Below, piece by piece: positions 28,783 to 37,800 of a DNA stretch of 40,720 nucleotides. Under the pieces are notes generated by a model. It saw only the letters and a program-made list of their open reading frames with translations. It made no database searches and had not been told where the DNA came from. Source of the DNA: Oscillospiraceae bacterium (GTDB lineage: Bacteria > Bacillota > Clostridia > Oscillospirales > Oscillospiraceae); NCBI GenBank assembly GCA_017518225.1, contig JAFWVV010000018.1:1-40720 (forward strand). The letters are read 5' to 3'. The first letter of the stretch is position 1, and each line of letters opens with the position of its first letter. Made by a program: the position numbers and the translations under genes.

Positions 28783-29445
28783 TTATTGCTGCGGCAGCAA
28801 AATCTCCGTGGTGAAAGCGCCGCTTTCCGAGTTGCGGCTGAGGTAGCCGCCCAGACGATCGACCACCGCGTCGATGCGCACGAGGCCGAGGCCGTGACCC
28901 TCGCCCTTGGTGCTGGAGAAAACACGCCCGGTCTTCTGCCGCTTTTTGTCGGCGGTCAGGTTGGTGAAGGAGATGTAGAGCTGAGTGTTTTTCATGTCCA
29001 TATAGATCCGGATCATGCGCTGATCCTCCGGCAGCTTCAGACTGGCCTCGATGGCGTTGTCAAAAAGATTGCCGAGGATGACGCACAGGTCAATGTCCGA
29101 GGTCGTCAGCGCGAGCGGGATATGCGCGTCCGCGTGGACGGGGATTTGCTTTGCCTTTGCCAGCGAGATCTTGCTGTTGAGGATGGCGTCTGCCATGGCG
29201 TTGCCGGTTTTGATGACGGTGTCCACCGTCGCAAGATCCGTGTCAAGCTCGTCCAGATAGCTCCGGATAGCGTCCATGTTGCCCGCAGCGGCGTAGGCCT
29301 TCAAGGTCTGGATGTGGTTGCGGTAATCGTGCCGCCAGCCGCGGATCTGCCGGTACATATTCTCCACCTCGGCATAGTGGGTCTCGATCAGCTCGCGCTG
29401 ATAGGCCGCGATCCGCTGATCCTCTTTTTTCTTGAACAGGCGCAT
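28783..29445 (-). CDS. Soluble GHKL sensor histidine kinase (AgrC/CitA-like core)
   Basis: 220 residues from ATG 29445 (AGGAGG six bases upstream). It contains the phosphoacceptor region with His39 in WRHDYRNHIQTLKAY, an N-box NLFDNAIEASLKL, and the G-box GHGLGLVRIDAVVDRLGGYL of the GHKL ATPase. It has no membrane helix or sensor domain at all: it begins with a charged coiled coil. AgrC-like kinases normally carry five to seven helices, so the input must come from another protein or the cytoplasm. It lies 10 bases after the LytTR regulator, its obvious partner. Confidence 0.9.
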   Translation of the reverse strand: MRLFKKKEDQRIAAYQRELIETHYAEVENMYRQIRGWRHDYRNHIQTLKAYAAAGNMDAIRSYLDELDTDLATVDTVIKTGNAMADAILNSKISLAKAKQIPVHADAHIPLALTTSDIDLCVILGNLFDNAIEASLKLPEDQRMIRIYMDMKNTQLYISFTNLTADKKRQKTGRVFSSTKGEGHGLGLVRIDAVVDRLGGYLSRNSESGAFTTEILLPQQ

Positions 29446-29455
29446 GGGCGGCCTC

Positions 29456-30157
29456 CTATGTTCTCGCGATGATCGCGCGGTTGAGCGCGTCATACTGCCC
29501 GCGCGGCAGGGGGATCGTGCTGCCGTCGGAGAGCATGACCTCCGTTTTTGTGATACGGCGAATACAGGTCAAATTCACGATATACGAGCGTCCCAGCCGG
29601 AAAAAGCGCTCGTCCAGCTCTTTTTCAAAGTCTCCGAGCGTGCGCTTGACGGTGACGGACTGCCTGCCGTGGACGGTGACGTAGTTCTGCTGCACCTCGA
29701 GATAGCGGATCTCCCTGACGGGCATGACAAGCGTTCCGTCAACGCTTTTGAGCAGCAGCTCCTTTTCGTTCTTTTTCAGTCGCTCCGCCGCCCGGTCAAG
29801 GACGCCGAAAAGCTGCTGCTTTTTGACGGGCTTGATCAGATAGTGCAGCGCCGCCACGTCGTAGCCGTCGGCAATATAGTCGGAATATCCGGTGATGAAG
29901 ATGATCTGGATGGATTCGTTATCCTTGCGGATCGTTTTGGCCATGCTTACGCCGTCCATCTGCCCCATCTCGATATCGAGCAGAAGGATATCAAAATCCT
30001 TTTCCTCCTCGTAGTGGAACAAAAAGGCCTCCGCGGAGGGATAGCTTTTGATTTCAACAACCCGATCCGCTGCCCATTGGCGTACAAAGCCGGCAACATA
30101 GGCAGCGTCCGCCGCACTGTCGTCGCAGATTGCGATTTTATATGTGTAATGCTTCAT
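29456..30157 (-). CDS. LytTR-family response regulator (AgrA/LytR type)
   Basis: 233 residues. Receiver domain residues 5-125: acidic pair D12-D13, phospho-acceptor Asp61 in ILLLDIEM, Lys in YLIKPVKK. LytTR DNA-binding domain residues 140-230: PVREIRYLEVQQNYVTVHGR, then FFRLGRSYIVNLTCIRRIT. LytTR regulators bind pairs of 9-bp sites. It lies six bases after the YoaP-type gene and 10 before the kinase, and likely controls the ABC exporter genes downstream. The ribosome site is weak (GTAAGAAAAC), so translation may depend on coupling. Confidence 0.92.
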   Translation of the reverse strand: MKHYTYKIAICDDSAADAAYVAGFVRQWAADRVVEIKSYPSAEAFLFHYEEEKDFDILLLDIEMGQMDGVSMAKTIRKDNESIQIIFITGYSDYIADGYDVAALHYLIKPVKKQQLFGVLDRAAERLKKNEKELLLKSVDGTLVMPVREIRYLEVQQNYVTVHGRQSVTVKRTLGDFEKELDERFFRLGRSYIVNLTCIRRITKTEVMLSDGSTIPLPRGQYDALNRAIIART

Positions 30158-30163
30158 GTTTTC

Positions 30164-30910
30164 TTACCGTCCGGCCAGCTTCAAAAACCGGGCTTCGTTC
30201 ATCTGCTCGTTGGTCAAATATGCCCCGTTAAAAAACAGCGCATAGCTCGTGACCGGGGTCGGCGCGTTTTGCGCGGCCTCGCGGCTTTCCAGATGAATCG
30301 CCCGGAAGGGGATGCCCCGCGCCCGCGCCGCCTCCGTCACGAGCGGGACGTATTTGGCGTTAAAGGGGCACTGGCTCGTGTAATAGAGCAGATATCCGGG
30401 CTCGTCCACGCGGGGGTGCTTGGCGCAGTCTTTGAATTTCGGCGGCTCCGCCCCATCGGAAAAGGGCAAATGCCAGAGCTGTACGCCGTTGTCGGCTTCG
30501 TCGCACACGGAAAAGCCCTTGTGTTTCAAGTATTTCGGGTCGGCGAGAAAGGGCCTCTTTTTGGCGGCGGAGAGAATGCACAGCCCCTTTTTGCCCTTGG
30601 TCTTGCTGTCGTCGATGCAGGCGGAAAGCAGATCGTTGGAGTAGCCGTGCCCCTTGAACGAGCCCGATACCCACAGACAGTCGATGAAGGTGTAGCCCGC
30701 CGCGAGGATCGGGTTCCATGCCATCTCCGCCGGGAGATATTCGATGAAGCACTTGCCGCGCTCCACGCTCTTCAAAAACACCAGACCGTCTGCAAAACGC
30801 TCTGCGAGCCAGGCCTTTTTGGAGGCCACCTGCACGTCCCTGTTGTTGGAGATGGCGCAGCAGATATGCTCCTGCGCAAGGTTTTCTTTCGTTACCCGGA
30901 TGTATTCCAT
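30164..30910 (-). CDS. GNAT acetyltransferase with YoaP-like C-terminal domain
   Basis: 248 residues. Residues 1-155 form a GNAT domain (ERGKCFIEYLPAEMAW, FIDCLWVSGSFKGHGYSNDLL with the acetyl-CoA pyrophosphate loop, KGLCILSAAKKRPFLADPKY). The C-terminal part (YYTSQCPFNAKYVPLVTEAA and FFNGAYLTNEQMNEARFLKL) is the thioredoxin-like YoaP domain with a lone Cys rather than a CxxC pair. The whole arrangement matches the YoaP family in Firmicutes. Function is unknown beyond acyl transfer. First gene of the row leading to the LytTR system. Confidence 0.88.
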   Translation of the reverse strand: MEYIRVTKENLAQEHICCAISNNRDVQVASKKAWLAERFADGLVFLKSVERGKCFIEYLPAEMAWNPILAAGYTFIDCLWVSGSFKGHGYSNDLLSACIDDSKTKGKKGLCILSAAKKRPFLADPKYLKHKGFSVCDEADNGVQLWHLPFSDGAEPPKFKDCAKHPRVDEPGYLLYYTSQCPFNAKYVPLVTEAARARGIPFRAIHLESREAAQNAPTPVTSYALFFNGAYLTNEQMNEARFLKLAGR

Positions 30911-30968
30911 CGCTTGCTCCTTTCCGGACTCGTGCCGCCCGCATCCAGCGGCAGCCTTCTACCGCTGT

Positions 30969-31463
30969 TTACAGATGAATTACGTAATAGCTAAGATCTC
31001 GTTCACGATCCAGATAGCTCAGCTCTTTTTCAGAGAAATGACTGTAGCGCATGCCGCATTTCTCCATCACCCGGCGCGAGGCCTCGTTGCCCGAAAAAAA
31101 CGATGCGCAGACCGTGTGCATTTGCTTTTCCCGGTGCAGATACGCGAGGAATACCTCTGCTGCTTCTGTCGCATAGCCCCGGTTCCAATACGACGAGCCG
31201 AGAGCATAGCCGATTTCACAGGCGCCGTCCTTTTCGTTGAAAAACAGAATGAGGCCTATTAGTCGTCCGCTTTCTTTTAATCGAATGGCAAAAAGATTCT
31301 CCCGCCCAAGATAAACGGAAAAGTCAAATGTGTCCAGCGTCTGCTCGTATTGGCACATAAAAGTCTCAAGCACCTTTTTGTCGTGCGAAACGTTAACGAA
31401 ATAATCCTCTTTATCAGTCTCGCGGATCGCATCGAGAATCAAACGCTCGGTCTCCAGTCTCAT
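30969..31463 (-). CDS. GNAT acetyltransferase (RimJ/RimL-like)
   Basis: 164 residues from ATG 31463 (GGAGGG ten bases upstream; an upstream extension to 31547 has no ribosome site). Opening MRLETERLILDAIRETD, then RLIGLILFFNEKDGACEIGY, LGSSYWNRGYATEAAEVFL with the acetyl-CoA loop, and NEASRRVMEKCGMRYS, all typical of Acetyltransf_3 enzymes. The substrate is unknown. It belongs to the minus-strand row but is separated by 58 bases from the YoaP-type gene. Confidence 0.87.
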   Translation of the reverse strand: MRLETERLILDAIRETDKEDYFVNVSHDKKVLETFMCQYEQTLDTFDFSVYLGRENLFAIRLKESGRLIGLILFFNEKDGACEIGYALGSSYWNRGYATEAAEVFLAYLHREKQMHTVCASFFSGNEASRRVMEKCGMRYSHFSEKELSYLDRERDLSYYVIHL

Positions 31464-31529
31464 CGCATTGCGCCCTCCCGTCGCTTGCCGGTCGTGTTCC
31501 GTCTGTTTTTCCGCGTCCAGCATACCACA

Positions 31530-31558
31530 GCGCCCCGGGCTGTGCAAGCCCGGGGCGC
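31530..31558. terminator. GC hairpin upstream of the GNAT gene
   Basis: Perfect 12-bp stem GCGCCCCGGGCT (31530-31541) with AGCCCGGGGCGC (31547-31558). No T-run on the minus strand; it may end the regulator remnant transcript or insulate the GNAT gene. Confidence 0.4.
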
Positions 31559-31574
31559 ATAAATGTTATTGTCG

Positions 31575-31721
31575 TTATGCCGGAGAATTTCTTCCCAACA
31601 GCCAATCCACAGATACTTTCAGAATATCTGCAAGCGCGTTAAAGAGGGGAATGCGCTCGTTCTTCAGCGAAGAGATAAAACGCGTGAGATATTTCAAGAA
31701 AGGCTCAGCCAAGGTATTCAT
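31575..31721 (-). pseudogene. Remnant of an XRE/Cro-type regulator
   Basis: A 48-codon frame starting at an ATG at 31721 with AGGAAG upstream. Its C-terminus, IPLFNALADILKVSVDWLLG then RN, is the closing part of an XRE helix-turn-helix domain (normally ...LADIFGVSVDYLLGR). The preceding helices that contact DNA are missing or scrambled (FLKYLTRFISSLKNER), so this is a truncated or decayed gene. It is too short for easy recognition. A working small protein cannot be excluded. Confidence 0.6.
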
Positions 31722-31761
31722 ATCTCTTCCTTTGTTTCATGCCAATCCTGGAAAGTGATGG

Positions 31762-31803
31762 AAAGGGCGGTGGCGGTCATTGATAGCGCCGTCACCGCCC
31801 TTT
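31762..31803 (-). terminator. Terminator after the giant surface protein gene
   Basis: Perfect 11-bp outer stem AAAGGGCGGTG (31762-31772) with CACCGCCCTTT (31793-31803), with an inner GC pairing. On the minus strand TTTCCATCACTTTCC follows. Confidence 0.7.
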
Positions 31804-31830
31804 GGGCTTATTGCTTGTTTTGCTTTTTGT

Positions 31831-34800
31831 TTATCTGCCGCTTTGCGCTTTCTTTTTCCGAATACCGAGCAAAACACACACCATCGCAATCAGGGAGGCG
31901 ATCATCATAGTGAGCCACAGCGCCAGATTGCTCTCGTCGCCGGTCTTGGGAGATGTGGGCGTACCCGTGCCGGAGGCTGCCTTAACGGTGAGGCCGGTGC
32001 TGGCCTTGCCGTCATCGAACTTCACGGTCACGGTATGGCTGCCGACAGAGAGCTTTTGCAGCGCGGAGGCTTTCAAGGTGACCACGGTGCTGCCCGCGAC
32101 GGCGGTGTAATCCGTGTCCTTGACCAAGGCCACGCCGTCGATCTCCACGCCGGTGAAGTGGCTGAAGCAGGTGTCGTCGGCCTCACTGCGCTTGACCGTG
32201 ATGGTCACAGTGGCGCCGCTGTCCTTTGTCCAGGTGCTGTCCGCGCCGCCCGTCACGGTATAGGTGATCGCGGGCGCAGGCGTTTCCGTCGGTGCGGGGG
32301 TCTCCGTCGGTGCGGGCGTCTCCGTCGGCGCGGGCGTCTCCGTCGGCGCGGGCGTTTCCGTCGGTGCGGGGGTCTCCGTCGGTGCGGGCGTCTCCGTCGG
32401 TGCGGGCGTCTCCGTCGGCGCAGGCGTCTCCGTCGGCGCGGGCGTCTCCGTCGGCGCGGGCGTCTCCGTCGGCGCGGGGGTCTCCGTCGGTATGGGCATC
32501 TCCGTCGGTGCGGGGGTCTCCGTCGGTGCGGGGGTCTCCGTCGGCGCGGGGGTCTCCGTCGGCGCGGGGGTCTTCTGCTTCCAGATCGCCGTGATGGTGC
32601 AGTCGGAGGTAATGTCCACCTGCTCGCCCGGCTCGCCGGCGTCCCACTTGTCAAACTCCTTATCCGCAGAGGGCGGCGTAAAGGCACATTCGGGCAGCGT
32701 CAGCTTTTCGCCCGCATTGACGGTCACATTCGCCATCGTGCCGCCGCCGCTGTTGGCGTTGAACGACACGGTATAGGTCAAGGGAGGCGTTATTGTGGTT
32801 TTCCACAGCACCTTGATCGTCGCGTGACTGCTGAGCGTGTACAGCTCGCCCGGCTGGTAGGTCCTGGTTCCGGTCGCATCCGTGATTTCAGCTCCGGTAT
32901 ATTCGCTGTTTGCCGGCGCCTCAAGCCAACCGTCCAGATCGTCCCATGACGGGATCTCGGATTCATAGCCGTCCGGAATTTCCATTGGCTGTGTTTCTGT
33001 CGATCCACCCATGCTGCCGCCGTTTAGATCAAAAATCACAGTCCAGACCTTTTCCCATCCGGCGTAGACGGTCGTATCCGCGGTTATGGGATTGTCGTAA
33101 AAGTTGAAATGCGTGGTGCATGCGCTGTCCGCATACCATCCGGTAAACCCGTATCCGTCTTTTTCCGGCCAATCGCTCGGATAACTTACATCGGCGCCGT
33201 CAGCCACCTCTACCGTATCCGGCGTGGAGGCGTCGCTCCAATGACCGCCGTTAAGCGCAAAGGTCACGGTGTGTGTCAGCGGAGGCAGATCCTTGTATGT
33301 CGCAGCGACCTCCACATTTGCCGAAGGCATCGTAAAGCTTGTGGTGCTGGCAGTCTCATCCGCAAGGCTCACGTCGCCCGCGATCACAAGCCACTTATCG
33401 AAGGTCTTGCCGCGCGGCGCCTTTTCCGCTGTCAGCGTGACCGGTTCACCGGCTGCCGCCGCAGTCTTGTCAGCCTCACCGTCGATGACGGTCACGGTGT
33501 AAATTGCTCTGAACTTCGCGTAGATGACGGTGTCCGCCGTGATCGGCTGGGTGAAGTCGAAGGCGGCGCTGAAGCTCTCATTTGCATACCAGCCCTCGAA
33601 GCTGTGGCCGTCCTTCTTCGGGTCGGCGGGCGGCGTCACCGCCCGGCCGCGCTCCACGCTCTGCGTGAACAGCTCGCTGTCGCCGTCCTTGAAGCTCACG
33701 GTATGGATCGCGCCGTCCGTAAAGCGAACACTTATGGTTTCCCACATCTGCAAGTGGGTCTCCGTCGCTTCGACGCGGATCCATATCCGGCGTGAACACG
33801 GCGCGTCCGGCAGATGTTTGCTGATCTCGCAGGAGAAGCGGCCGTCCGCATCGGTGATCGTACTCGCAATACCTAAGTAGTTCTGAGATGTTTCAGTCGC
33901 CGAAATACCAAAATTAATCCTTTGACCGCCGTGCGGATCGCCGTTTTCATCGACGACCCTGCCGCTGATCGTGTAGGTCGCGTTCACCCTGGCAGCGCCT
34001 GGGAAGAAGTTCTCCACATGCGCCTTTTTCTTCTCGATCACCTTCAGCCTGACGCTCACGCTGCAAGGGGCATGGTCGTCGTCGCCCGCGTAGGAGAACA
34101 CAATGTCGTGCTCGCCCAGCCCAAGCTCCGAGCCTTTGATACCCATGCTATCATTCCATTCCAAGACCCGCGAGCCGCTTGTCACGGTGACATCCTTCTG
34201 CATGCCGTACATGACGCCGAACTTGGATCTGACCTGAAAGTCACAAAACCAATACTCGTTTACATCGATCTGCGCCCCCGTCAACGGGTCGCCACTCTCG
34301 TCCGTGATCCAGGTAAGCAGCTTGAACTTCACCCTCAGGGTGACGTCGCCCGTCGGCGTGAAAGTGTAGCTCGCCTCGTCGCTGACCTTTGTATCGCCCT
34401 CATACCAGCCGGCGAAGACATAGCCCTCCTTGGCCGTGGCCGTGACGGTGACGCTCTGCCCCGCCGGCACCGTGCCGCCGCCCGTGACCGTGCCGCCCTC
34501 GGCCGGGTCGGCCTGGACGCTGACGGTGTAGCTCGGCGCGTTTTCCCAAACCACCTCCAGTTCCGCGTCGCCGCCCACCTTAAAGAAAGCGATCTCATTC
34601 CTCTCGGATAAATCTTGGAAGACGCCACTGCCGGACACTATCCACCAACGGCTAAATACCTTCCCCTCGGGCGGCGTGCCCGCCATCAGCGTGATGACGC
34701 TGTTGGCTTTTGCGCTCGACGGGCTGGCCGTCCCGCCGGTGACGATGATCTCGTATTCCGTGTCGTTCTTGGAAAAATAGTTGGCATTGAGCCACGTTTC

Positions 34801-37800
34801 CTCGTCGGGCATGACAAAGGCAAATTCCTCCTGTGTAAGAACAAAGAATACAGGCTCGCTTCCCGCGGAATCACACAGAAACAATTGCCGCAATTCGTTC
34901 GCGTCGAGGTCCACGCCGCTGTTTTCCGCCCGGGCGTCGATTTCCGCGCGCGTGATGCTGACGGGCTCACCGGGCAGCTTGCTCCCCAGGGAGACGTCCT
35001 GTCCGTCAATGCTCAGCCAAAGCGCCTGCGGCTCCGGCTCCTTGACCGTGAGCTCCATGCTGAGCGCCAGTCCGCTGCCGTCCGTCGCCGTGGCCCGGAT
35101 CGTCGTCTGGCCGGCCTTGAGCGCCTCGAGCTCGCCGGTGTTTTCATCGATGCTCGCCACATCCGGGTCGTCGGAGCTCCAGGTGAAGGCAATGCCCGTG
35201 TTCGGCGGGAAGATCGCCGCGGTCTGGCTCTGTCCCACGGTCATGCTGCCGTTGGCGACGATCTTGGGCTCGACCACCGTGAGGGGCCTGCTGGCCGTGA
35301 GCGTGCTGTCATGGAGCGCTGTGACCGTGATGGTCGTCGTGCCGGCCTTCCACGCATGGATCACGCCGGTATCCGGATCGATGCTGGCCACGCTCGGGTC
35401 GCTGGATTCCCAGGTGAAGGCGATGTTCAGGTTGGCCGGGTTGATCGCCGCGGTCTGGCTCTGTCCCGGAATGATCGGATCAAAGGTACGGATCGAAATC
35501 TTGGGATTCGCCACATTAATAGTCGCTTTGAGCTGAGCTTTAAGAAGCGTTGAGAGATCCCCGGGCAACACGTCTGGCGGATTCACCGTGATGGTCGCTT
35601 TTCCGGGCTTCAGCGCCTCGATCTCGCCGGTGTTGGGATCGATGCTGGCCACCGTGGGGTCGCTGGATTCCCAGGTGAAGTCGAGGCCAGTATCGCTTGG
35701 CGCTATGATCACCTTTTGTTTCTTTCCCACGATCATGTCTTCGGCGACGATCGCGACCACCGTGAAGGGACTGCTGAGCGACAGCCCACTGCCGTCCGCC
35801 GCCGTGGCCGTGATCGTCGTCGTGCCGGGCCCCAGCGCCCGGATCACGCCGCTGTTTTCATCAATGGTGGCTACATCCGTGTCGCTGGATTCCCAGGTGA
35901 AGACGAGGGTTTCGACTCCAGCAATAACGTGCGCAGGAGTGTAATACCCGCTCCCCAGGAAGGGGTGGACTTTGATTTCGGGAACCATCACCTTGATGGT
36001 CATGCTGGTCGTAAGCCCGCTGCCGTCCGTTGCCGTGGCCGTGATCGTCGTCGTGCCGGCCTCCAGCGCCTTGATCTCGCCGCTGTTTTCGTCGATGCTG
36101 GCCACCTCCGGCTTGCTGGATTCCCAGGTGAAGTCGATGCCCAGGTTGGACGGCTCGATCGTCGCCGTCCGGCTCCATCCCACCGGCATGACGGGGGAGG
36201 CGTCGATCGCAAACACTGTGAGGCTCGTGCTGATCGTAAGCCCGCTGCCGTCCATCGCCGTGGCCGTGATCGTCGTCGTGCCAGGCGTCTGCGCCTCGAT
36301 CTCGCCGCTGTAATCATCGATGCTCGCCACCGTGGGCTTGGTGGAGGACCAGACGAACGGGAGGCCCGTGTTGGACGGCTCGACCACCGCGGTCTGGATG
36401 TCTTTCACCGGCATGACGGCGGGGGCGTCGATCGCAAACACCGTGAGGCTCATGCTGAACGTAAGCCCGCTGCCGTCCGTCGCCGTGGCCGTGATCGTCG
36501 TCGTCCCGGCCTCCAGCGCCTTGATCTCGCCGCTGTTCTCGTCGATGGTGGCTACATCCGTGTCGCTGGATTCCCAGGTGAAGCTGAGGCCCAGGCCTGT
36601 CGGTTCGACCGCCGCGGTCTGGCTGTCGCCCGCCGCCATGACGGCTTTGGGGAAGAGCGTGAAGACCGTGAGCTCCACGCTGTCCTCGAAGCCTATTATA
36701 TTCCAGCACGTGGCCGTGATCGTCGTCGTGCCGGGCTTGAGCGCCTGGATCTCGCCGGAATACTCATCAATGCTGGCCACGCTCGGATCGCTGGAGGACC
36801 AGGTCCACTTGAGATTCCACCAGTTGGACGGCTCCATGCTCGCGGTCTGGCTGGTGTTCACGTCCATAAATGGGGCAAGGGACATGGCGTGATCCACCGT
36901 GAACTGCGTGCTGGCCGTGATCGCGCTGTTGTCTCTCGCCGTGACCGTGATGCTCACCGTGCCGGGCTTGTGCGCCCGGATCACGCCGCTGATGGGAGTG
37001 ATGCTCGCCACGTCCGGGTCGCTGGAGGTCCATATAGGGTTGAGGCCCAGGCGCTCCAGGTTTGTCGTCGCGGTCTGTTCATGCCCCACCGGCAGGCTGG
37101 CCGTGAGGCTGATCTCGACCGCTTCGACCGTGAGCTCCATGCTGGCCGTGATCTCACTGTCTTCCACCGCCGTGGCCGTGATCGTCGTCGTGCCGGGCTT
37201 GATCGCCTGGATCACGCCGCTGTTTTCATCGATGGTGGCTACATCCGTGTCGCTGGATTCCCAGGTGAAGCTGAGGCCCAGGCCTGTCGGCTCGACCGCC
37301 GCGGTCTGGCTGTCGCCCGCCGCCATGACATTTTTGGCGGAGACGGAGATGATGGGCAGGAACCTCGCGTAAACCCCGGTATCTCCCGTGATCGCCTGCT
37401 GGGTGAAATCAAAGGGCGTCTGGAAGCTCGCGTCCGCGTACCAGCCCTTGAAGACGTGGCCCTCCTTCGTCGGGTCGTCGGGCTGCGAGGCATAGCCGCC
37501 ATCGATGACCGTCTGCGTCAGCGCCGTCAGCTCCGTGCTGCCGTCGTAGAAGCTGACGGTGTGCTGCGGCTTCGGCTCGAACTTCCAGGTAAAGATGGTC
37601 GGGCCGATGATGCTGACCGCAGCGGGGTCGACCGGGGTATCGCCGTCGCCCTGATACCATGCGCCGGTGGCCGTGTGCGTGGAATCAGGCGTCATGCCGG
37701 TGGGGACGTTCACGGGCTTTTCGCCGTTTTTGACATTCTCCGTCGTTTCCGTGCCCTCCGCGAAGCTGCCGCCCTCGATGGCGTAGGTGACGGTGTGGGT

